A stretch of DNA of 21,044 nt. Source: CAYWFF01 sp964458085. GTDB taxonomy: Bacteria; Patescibacteriota; Microgenomatia; UBA8517. The stretch is taken from contig CAYWFF010000015.1 in assembly GCA_964458085.1 (NCBI GenBank), positions 1 through 21,044 on the forward strand, given 5' to 3'. Positions 15,254 through 21,044 of the stretch are shown here, piece by piece; positions within the stretch are counted from its first letter, which is position 1, and every line of letters begins with the position of its first letter. The translations under genes were made by a program, and so were the position numbers. The notes under the pieces were generated by a model. That model was not told the DNA's origin. It worked only from the letters and a program-made list of their open reading frames with translations, and searched no databases.

Positions 15254-16496
15254 ACCTATTGCGATTTCGCTTTCACCGAATTTAGAGAAAGATGACGTAT
15301 TGCTTGCATTGAAAGTTTTATCGGCACCCTGGATTTGGAAAGATGAGAAAACAGTACAGAGACTCGAAAAAGAGTTTTTAAAACTATTTCCGGAAGGTTA
15401 TTTTGCTTTGGCAGTTAATAGCGGCCGATCGGCGGAAGAGCTGATCTTGCGAGCAAATAATATCGGGAACGGCGATGAAGTTATCGTACAGGGCTTCACC
15501 TGTGTTGCGGTACCTAATTCAGTCAGGTGGGCAGGAGCAACTCCGATTTACGCGGATGTTAACGAGAACTACAACTTGTCATCAAGCAGTGTGAGAGATA
15601 AAGTCAGCGATAAAACAAAGGCAATAATTATTCAACATTCTTTCGGTATTCCTGCTGATGTGGAAGCAATAAAAAGAGTTCTCCCTGAAGGCATTCTGGT
15701 AATTGAAGATTGTGCGGTTGCATTAGGGGCAAAACTTCAGGGTAAAGCTGTCGGAACTTTGGGTGATATTGCGTTTTTCAGTTTTGGCAGAGACAAAGTA
15801 ATTTCTTCAGTTTTTGGCGGCATGATTTTGATTAAAGAAAATAAAACCTATGAAAAATTAAAATATTTAAGAGATACTCTTCCAAAACCCGGATACGGAT
15901 GGGTATTACAGCAATTACTTCATCCTGTTCTGATGGCTTTTATCGTTAAAACTTATACTATGGGAGTCGGCAAAGTTACGCTCGGAAAGGGATTTCTTGT
16001 ATTTTCACAAAAGTTCGGCTTTCTTTCACGAGCCGTATATCAATCGGAAAAAAGCGGGGGAAACCCAGGTTTTTTTCCGGAAAAAATGTCAGCTGCACTT
16101 TCAAAATTAGCTCTCAATCAACTATTAAAGCTTGAGCGTTTTAATTCACACCGTCGCGAAATTGCAGAATATTATTACTCATCATTGATTAATACAGATT
16201 TAATTTTACCCGATAAATCTCCGGAAGCAATTTGGCTACGTTACCCCATACTGCACCCTAAAGCTGTGGATTTGTTTAATTTCTTACAAAAAAGAAAAAT
16301 CCTTGTTGGAGACTGGTATAGAAAACCCATAGTACCGGTTAATAATTTATCAAAAATCGGCTATCGGAAAGGTAGTTGTACTAATGCAGAAAAAATGAGT
16401 AAGGAAATATTAAATTTACCAACCTATCCCACGCTTTCTTTAGAAGACGCAAAAAAAGTTGTAGAACTTACAAAAATATGGCTAAATACACAGTAA
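15246..16496 (+). CDS. DegT/DnrJ/EryC1/StrS-family PLP aminotransferase
   Basis: This 416-residue fold-type I PLP enzyme belongs to the family that transaminates nucleotide-linked keto sugars. The PLP lysine is Lys184 in FSFGRDK, the cofactor-pyridine aspartate is Asp155 in IEDCAVALGA, and NSGRSAEEL (58-66) forms the phosphate-binding loop, where most relatives have SGTxAL. GDEVIVQGFTCVA is also typical. A hydrophobic stretch around residues 218-236 could be a membrane-facing helix. The substrate is not deducible. The gene lies between murF and the FemX gene and overlaps them by 8 and 19 bases, so it is tightly tied to wall synthesis. It may make an amino sugar or a precursor for the wall, but that is inference. 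Confidence 0.85.
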   Translation: MTRPIAISLSPNLEKDDVLLALKVLSAPWIWKDEKTVQRLEKEFLKLFPEGYFALAVNSGRSAEELILRANNIGNGDEVIVQGFTCVAVPNSVRWAGATPIYADVNENYNLSSSSVRDKVSDKTKAIIIQHSFGIPADVEAIKRVLPEGILVIEDCAVALGAKLQGKAVGTLGDIAFFSFGRDKVISSVFGGMILIKENKTYEKLKYLRDTLPKPGYGWVLQQLLHPVLMAFIVKTYTMGVGKVTLGKGFLVFSQKFGFLSRAVYQSEKSGGNPGFFPEKMSAALSKLALNQLLKLERFNSHRREIAEYYYSSLINTDLILPDKSPEAIWLRYPILHPKAVDLFNFLQKRKILVGDWYRKPIVPVNNLSKIGYRKGSCTNAEKMSKEILNLPTYPTLSLEDAKKVVELTKIWLNTQ

Positions 16497-17500
16497 AAGA
16501 AATTACAGATAAAGAAGTATGGGAGAAGTTTTTGCTTGCCCGCAACCCTCATTCTTTTCTTCAGTCGTGGAGTTGGGGCGAAGTTCATAAAGCCTTGGGA
16601 TATAAAATTATTCGTCTGGGATTTTTTAATGCCCTAAAACTTGTGGGTATTTGTTTAATGATACATCAACCTGCAAAAAGAGGTCCGCATTTCATAATAC
16701 CATCAGGACCTGTTATAAATTGGCAAGATGAAGAAATCACAGAGTTTGCCTTACAAACTATTAAGAAAATTGCAGAAGATAATAAGGTTTGGTTTATCAG
16801 GTTACGGCCTGAGCTGGAAGATAGTGATGCCAACAGAGAATTAATAAATGACTTAGGTTTTGTAAATTCTCCTATGCATCTTCACGGTGAAAACACATTA
16901 GTTGTCGATATACGCCCGCCTTCTGAAGAAATATTAAAGAATATGCGAAAAAATACACGCTATGCAATTAAAAAAGGTTTAGCAGAAGGATATAGTTTTG
17001 AGTTGACAACAGATCCGGCGGACACAAAGGTTCTGGCATACCTCCAAAAAGACACTGTCAAAAGGCATAAATTTGTAGGTTTTAATCCAATACTTTTTCA
17101 AGAACAAATAAAACAGTTCGGTGGAGACAATTCAGGAGGTCTGATAATATGTAAAAAAAACAACCAAAACTTAGTTGCAGCAATCGTTGTCTTTTATGGC
17201 GAATACGCTTACTATCACCACAGTGGATCAACCGATGCAGCACGAAAAACAAACGCTTCATATGCTACACAATGGCAGATTATTTTAGAAGCAAAAAAAC
17301 GGGGACTAAAATATTACGATTTATGGGGAATTGCCCCGACCGATGACCCTAATCACAGATTTGCCGGAGTAACTGTTTTTAAAAAAGGTTTCGGAGGAAC
17401 AGCTCATAATTGGGTGCATGCTAGGGATATACCTACTTCTAAGCTTTATTGGCTTACCTTTGTTTTTGAAAATATAAGAAAAAAATTACGACACCTCTAG
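16478..17500 (+). CDS. FemX/FemAB-family peptidoglycan branch peptidyltransferase
   Basis: Fem enzymes use aminoacyl-tRNA to add cross-bridge residues to the stem-peptide lysine or equivalent on lipid II or UDP-MurNAc-pentapeptide. This 340-residue protein shows the family pattern: FLQSWSWGEVHKALGY near the N-terminus, MRKNTRYAIKKG (156-167), TQWQIILEAKKRGLKYYDLWGI in the second GNAT-like domain, and FKKGFGG near the C-terminus. The length is slightly below staphylococcal FemA/B and similar to FemX of Weissella, which adds one residue. It overlaps the aminotransferase gene by 19 bases. The amino acid transferred cannot be told from sequence. Membership of the family is well supported. Confidence 0.88.
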   Translation: MAKYTVKEITDKEVWEKFLLARNPHSFLQSWSWGEVHKALGYKIIRLGFFNALKLVGICLMIHQPAKRGPHFIIPSGPVINWQDEEITEFALQTIKKIAEDNKVWFIRLRPELEDSDANRELINDLGFVNSPMHLHGENTLVVDIRPPSEEILKNMRKNTRYAIKKGLAEGYSFELTTDPADTKVLAYLQKDTVKRHKFVGFNPILFQEQIKQFGGDNSGGLIICKKNNQNLVAAIVVFYGEYAYYHHSGSTDAARKTNASYATQWQIILEAKKRGLKYYDLWGIAPTDDPNHRFAGVTVFKKGFGGTAHNWVHARDIPTSKLYWLTFVFENIRKKLRHL

Positions 17501-17521
17501 GAGTTTAAAACAAATATGAGC

Positions 17522-17540
17522 TATACTTATATATTACATT
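17522..17540 (+). promoter_or_regulatory. Possible -10 boxes upstream of mraY
   Basis: The 46-base gap between the femX-like gene and mraY is very AT-rich. It holds TATACT (17522-17527) and TACATT (17535-17540), the second ending 6 bases before the mraY ATG. No -35 element is convincing, so a separate promoter is only a possibility. Confidence 0.25.
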
Positions 17541-17546
17541 TTTAAA

Positions 17547-18596
17547 ATGACCGGAACTCTTACACTTGCACTTGGTTTATTATTATTTTCATTTTTAATT
17601 AGCAGCGTTTTGGTTGTACCTTTTATTGACCTTTTGTATAAACTAAAATTAACGCGTCGAAAAGAAGCTCCGTCAAAAGGTAAAATTCCGTTATTTGATC
17701 AATTGCACGATATTAAGGCGGGTACACCTGTTGGAGGCGGAATACTTATAATTGCTATTGTTTCTTTATTGTTTGCATTTTTATTTCCGTTTTCGTCCCA
17801 TATGGGCATTTTTATACGAAGTTCATTTCATCTCAAAACCGAACTTTTTATAATATTTTTTACTTTTCTGTCTTACGGACTTCTGGGATTATCGGATGAC
17901 CTTTTAAAAATATTCGGCAAACCGCGTCAGGGATCTTTGGGTATGTGGTTTGGCTTAACCAGGCGAACAAAGTTTTTGCTTCAATGGGTTTTGGGTTTTA
18001 TAATCGGATTTGTTCTTTATGCATATTTGGGGATTCGTATAATTCACATTCCCCTTATTGATGTAGTACTAGATTTAGGAATTTTTTACATACCTTTTGC
18101 GGCATTTGTAATAGTCGCCTTCTCAAATGCATTCAATATAACAGACGGGCTTGATGGATTGGCTGCGGGGCTTTTGGTGATATGCCTGATTGCATTCGGA
18201 GCAATTGCTGCGTCAACTTTGGATACCCCTTTGTCGCTTTTTATCACACTCTGGATAGGTGCGTTAATGGCGTTCGGATACTTTAATATATGGCCAGCGA
18301 GGCTGCATTTGGGAGACGTGGGATCGCTCTCTTTTGGCGCAATGTTGGGACTAATCGGACTTCTTACGGGTAGTATAGTTGCGCTTCTTATCATAGGCGG
18401 TATTTTTGTAATTGAATTAGTTTCATCTGCCGTTCAAATTTTAAGCTGGAAAGTACTGAAAAGACCGCTTTTGCCGCTTGCTCCTTTACATCATGCATTT
18501 TTGGCAATTGGCTGGGAAGAACCAAAGATAGTGATGCGGGCATGGCTGGCAGGTATGGTGCTGGCAATTTTTGGGTTATGGCTTGCTACCATTTAA
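17547..18596 (+). CDS. mraY: Phospho-N-acetylmuramoyl-pentapeptide transferase
   Basis: MraY transfers phospho-MurNAc-pentapeptide to undecaprenyl phosphate, forming lipid I at the inner face of the membrane. The 349 residues form about ten hydrophobic segments. Catalytic landmarks are Asp117-Asp118 (SDDLLKI), NITDGLDG (197-204), and LGDVGS with Asp257, where bacterial MraY usually has MGDTGS. The cytoplasmic histidine motif reads PLHHAF (His315-His316-Ala317), while canonical MraY has HHH. The related WecA/TagO family could show such changes. However, position between murF/femX and ftsW/murG, plus GWEEPKIVMRAW matching the MraY GWxEpxVxxRFW segment, make MraY the best call. It starts 46 bases after the previous gene. 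Confidence 0.88.
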   Translation: MTGTLTLALGLLLFSFLISSVLVVPFIDLLYKLKLTRRKEAPSKGKIPLFDQLHDIKAGTPVGGGILIIAIVSLLFAFLFPFSSHMGIFIRSSFHLKTELFIIFFTFLSYGLLGLSDDLLKIFGKPRQGSLGMWFGLTRRTKFLLQWVLGFIIGFVLYAYLGIRIIHIPLIDVVLDLGIFYIPFAAFVIVAFSNAFNITDGLDGLAAGLLVICLIAFGAIAASTLDTPLSLFITLWIGALMAFGYFNIWPARLHLGDVGSLSFGAMLGLIGLLTGSIVALLIIGGIFVIELVSSAVQILSWKVLKRPLLPLAPLHHAFLAIGWEEPKIVMRAWLAGMVLAIFGLWLATI

Positions 18597-18613
18597 AATG
18601 ACAAGTATCTACT

Positions 18614-19729
18614 ATGAAACGGAAAAAAATTATTCGAACAGTTTCTCCCGGAAGCTATGATCATAAATTATTAGCACTGACTTTAATACTTACTGTAATA
18701 GGTTTACTTGCAGTTGCTGACGCCTCTGCGCCTCTCGCTCTCAGAAACTTCGATGACAAATTCTATTTCGTTAAGCAGCAAATTGCTGCTGCTTTTATCG
18801 GATTAATTTCAATGGTTATTATGAGTAAAATACATTTCGGATATTGGAAAAAAGTAGGGATGCTGATTTTTATCGGAAATGTATTTTTACTATTAATCGT
18901 TCTCATACCGGGAATTGGTTTAAAAGTTTTAGGAGCCAGGAGATGGATCGATTTGGGGTTTACTACTCTGCAACCATCAGAATTCATTAAGTTGACTTTG
19001 GCAATTTACCTTGCCACAATTGCATCTCTAAATAAAAAACCCATAGCATACTTTGTACCAATCGGTCTTATTTCGCTGTTGGTTATGCTCCAGCCTGATT
19101 TGGGTACAACTATAATTATAGTATTGATTGCGTTTTCTCAAATATTTATATCCGGAGTTCCTTTGGTTTACGTTGCTGGAGGCGGGGGTTTAGGCTTAAT
19201 TACTGCTTTAATTCTTATAGTTTCGTCTGACTATAGACGTGCGAGACTGATGACTTTTTTTGAGGCATCTTCAGACCCTTTGGGAAGCTCGTATCATATA
19301 AGGCAGGTACTTTTGGCACTTGGGTCGGGGGGGCTTTTTGGGCTAGGTGTCGGACATTCGAAACAAAAGTTTCTGTTTTTGCCTGAAACAGCTACCGACT
19401 CAATTTTTGCAGTCATTGCAGAAGAAGTCGGTTTTGTCGGAGCAACTTTATTGATTGCTATGTTTATATTTTTTGTGTTACGGGCACTTTCAATCGCAAA
19501 GCGGGCTCCGGATACTTTTTCAAAATTGCTTGCTGTAGGAATTACTACATGGATTGGAGGACAGGCACTTCTGAATATAAGTGCCATGGTAGCCATTGTT
19601 CCGTTGACCGGAATCCCCTTACCATTTTTTTCATACGGAGGTTCTTCCCTGGTAACTATACTTACCGGAGTCGGTATACTATTAAATATTTCAAGATATA
19701 GTGAGAAGAAAGAAATCCATGCAAAATAA
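18614..19729 (+). CDS. ftsW: FtsW, SEDS-family septal peptidoglycan polymerase
   Basis: FtsW polymerises lipid II at the septum together with the transpeptidase FtsI. The 371-residue protein has about ten hydrophobic segments and the SEDS signatures: LGARRWIDLG followed by QPSEFIKL, QPDLGTT, the LPETATDSIFAVIAEEVG segment with the catalytic aspartate candidate Asp262, and GIPLPFFSYGGSS. RodA has the same motifs, and the choice of FtsW rests on its place directly before murG in a division cluster. It begins 17 bases after mraY, and its end overlaps the murG start by 11 bases. Apart from its partner FtsI lying 16 kb upstream, nothing about it is unusual. Confidence 0.9.
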   Translation: MKRKKIIRTVSPGSYDHKLLALTLILTVIGLLAVADASAPLALRNFDDKFYFVKQQIAAAFIGLISMVIMSKIHFGYWKKVGMLIFIGNVFLLLIVLIPGIGLKVLGARRWIDLGFTTLQPSEFIKLTLAIYLATIASLNKKPIAYFVPIGLISLLVMLQPDLGTTIIIVLIAFSQIFISGVPLVYVAGGGGLGLITALILIVSSDYRRARLMTFFEASSDPLGSSYHIRQVLLALGSGGLFGLGVGHSKQKFLFLPETATDSIFAVIAEEVGFVGATLLIAMFIFFVLRALSIAKRAPDTFSKLLAVGITTWIGGQALLNISAMVAIVPLTGIPLPFFSYGGSSLVTILTGVGILLNISRYSEKKEIHAK

Positions 19730-20828
19730 AAGAATAATAATTGCTTCAGGACACGCAGCCACAACAGCAAATGCTCTATTGGAAAAATTGATTAATTCAG
19801 GTATTTCAAAAAGCAGTTTATATTGGGTTGCGTCCAAAAAGGCAATGGAAGGGGAGGCTGTTAACTCGCTTGAATCAAAACTTGCTCTCAGTCAGGGAGT
19901 GAATTTTATACCTATATCAGCAGGTAAATTGCAGAGAGTTTTTTCATTCCGCTCCTTTATTTCAATTTTGAAGATACCATTGGGTTTTTGGCAGGGTATA
20001 TCAATAGTTTCTGCCATTAAACCATCTCTGATAGTTTCTTTCGGAGGCTTTGCAGCTGTTCCTGTTGTTATCGCCGGTGCGCTTTTTAGAATACCTATTT
20101 TTATCCATGAACAAACTACAGCAGCAGGGATTGCAAACCGTGTATCAGCGATTTTTGCGAAAAAAATATTTTTAGCACATTCTGAGAGTATGAAGTATTT
20201 CTCGAAAGATAAAACCGAAATTGTAGGAAATCCTATCAGTTCAGCCATTTTGAAAGTGACTCCAAAACTTTTACTTCCCGCAAGACCTACTCTGTTTATT
20301 ACCTGCGGTTCAAGGGGATCTCAGAAATTGAACGAAGTTATATTATCTGCTTTACCGCGAATCCTATCGCAAATGAGCGTAATTCATTTGACAGGTGATT
20401 TGGATTATAAAAAGTTTATGGAAGTTAAGAAAAATCTAAAATCCTCACACCAAAAAATATATCATGTTTACGGGTCTGTTTTGCCTCAGGAAATAGCTCG
20501 CATGTATCAGGAGAGCGAAATCATTATCGCGCGTGCAGGTGCAAATACCGTGTCAGAAATTCTACACATCAAAAGACCTGCTATTTTGATCCCCCTCCCC
20601 TTTTCGTACGAGGATGAGCAGCTTAAAAATGCGCTAAAGGCAGAAAAACTGGGAATTGCAAAAGTCATTGAACAAAATAATCTTACTGCTAACGTTTTGG
20701 TGAAAGAATTGGAAGCAGTCAAATTAAATTGGAAAGCGATTGTAAGTCGCCTGATTCAATATAAAAGCAAAGACACTACGGCAGCAGCCGATTTTGCATC
20801 CGCAGTAATGCTAGAATTAAAAAATTAA
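19719..20828 (+). CDS. murG: MurG, lipid I N-acetylglucosaminyltransferase
   Basis: MurG adds GlcNAc from UDP-GlcNAc to lipid I, giving lipid II on the cytoplasmic face of the membrane. The 369-residue GT-B protein has GGFAAVPVV, IFIHEQTTAAGIANR, EIVGNPIS, the second-domain CGSRGSQKLN, ARAGANTVSEI and PLPFSYEDEQLKNA, all matching MurG positions. The N-terminal glycine loop is divergent: ASGHAATTAN (9-18) where most MurG have GGTGGHxxP. The second G-loop has CGS for the usual GGS. The ATG at 19719 is chosen over the GTG at 19701 because the first beta strand starts just after it. A purine-rich AGAAGAAAG at 19705-19713 could serve as a weak ribosome-binding site. The start overlaps ftsW by 11 bases. 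Confidence 0.92.
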   Translation: MQNKRIIIASGHAATTANALLEKLINSGISKSSLYWVASKKAMEGEAVNSLESKLALSQGVNFIPISAGKLQRVFSFRSFISILKIPLGFWQGISIVSAIKPSLIVSFGGFAAVPVVIAGALFRIPIFIHEQTTAAGIANRVSAIFAKKIFLAHSESMKYFSKDKTEIVGNPISSAILKVTPKLLLPARPTLFITCGSRGSQKLNEVILSALPRILSQMSVIHLTGDLDYKKFMEVKKNLKSSHQKIYHVYGSVLPQEIARMYQESEIIIARAGANTVSEILHIKRPAILIPLPFSYEDEQLKNALKAEKLGIAKVIEQNNLTANVLVKELEAVKLNWKAIVSRLIQYKSKDTTAAADFASAVMLELKN

Positions 20829-20829
20829 T

Positions 20830-21044
20830 ATGAGAATAAAAAATAGCAGAAAAATAATAATTATAAAAAATAAAAAAAAGAAGTTTAAAATAGCATTTCC
20901 AGCTGCGCCATTAAAAAAAATCGTGAGAATGTTTCCATTTTTTATTTTGGTTTTATCTCCTTATATTATTTTTAAAATAGCGGGGCAACTGATTCCAATT
21001 TATAATATAGAGTGCGTTAGCCAGAAAGGCGAATGCAGTTCTTA
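20830..21044 (+). CDS. ftsQ: FtsQ-like division protein, 5' end only
   Basis: This reading frame is too short for a full gene because the window ends. The 71 visible residues have a very basic N-terminus rich in Lys and Ile (about 1-35), one transmembrane helix (about 36-56), and then IYNIECVSQKGEC, which looks like the first strand of a POTRA domain. This topology and the position right after murG are those of FtsQ (DivIB), the partner of FtsL and FtsB. It starts 1 base after the murG stop. The sequence alone is weak evidence, so the call leans on context. Confidence 0.6.
   Translation, partial: MRIKNSRKIIIIKNKKKKFKIAFPAAPLKKIVRMFPFFILVLSPYIIFKIAGQLIPIYNIECVSQKGECSS

Noticed and set aside
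1..21044. Alternative genetic code with TGA as glycine
   Set aside because: TGA ends rsmH, ftsI, murC and murD at the expected protein ends, and no in-frame TGA interrupts a gene.

Overview
The window is a division and cell-wall (dcw-type) gene cluster from an AT-rich bacterium. The most likely source is the Candidate Phyla Radiation (Patescibacteria), with Microgenomates as the best guess. This is inferred from divergent but recognisable Mur proteins, compact overlapping genes, almost no usable Shine-Dalgarno sequences and hints of leaderless transcription. TGA acts as a stop for several genes (rsmH, ftsI, murC, murD), so the recoded Gracilibacteria/Absconditabacteria code does not apply. 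No rRNA, tRNA, insertion sequence, CRISPR array or rho-independent terminator was found, and no gap longer than 300 bases lacks a gene.

Layout. Positions 1-7322 (+) form one tightly packed operon: the 3' end of rsmH, an ftsL-like gene, ftsI, murA, murC, and a single reading frame that fuses MurE to a GlmU-type uridylyltransferase domain. Positions 7334-9030 interrupt the cell-wall genes with msrB (-), a nucleotidyltransferase-fold protein, a pentapeptide-repeat protein and a small MGMT-type alkyltransferase. murB (-) follows at 9023-10093 and overlaps the previous gene tail to tail. Divergent from murB are a murL-type epimerase gene and murD (10144-12898, +). The last block (12939 to the window end, +) holds an alpha/beta hydrolase, a membrane-anchored murF, a DegT-family aminotransferase, a FemX-type peptidyltransferase, mraY, ftsW, murG and the start of an ftsQ-like gene.

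How the genes work together. The GlmU domain would supply UDP-GlcNAc. MurA and MurB make UDP-MurNAc and MurC adds L-Ala. The MurD/MurL pair probably adds L-Glu and then inverts it to D-Glu on the nucleotide, as the MurD2-MurL route does in Xanthomonas, instead of using free D-Glu from MurI. MurE adds the third residue and MurF adds D-Ala-D-Ala, here apparently at the membrane. MraY and MurG make lipid I and lipid II, FemX may attach a branch residue, and FtsW/FtsI polymerise and cross-link septal peptidoglycan together with FtsL and FtsQ.

The most notable points are the MurE-GlmU fusion, the MurL-MurD pair, the MurF with a four-helix membrane domain, a MurA lacking two normally conserved arginines, and promoter-like -10 boxes sitting 6-7 bases before start codons.
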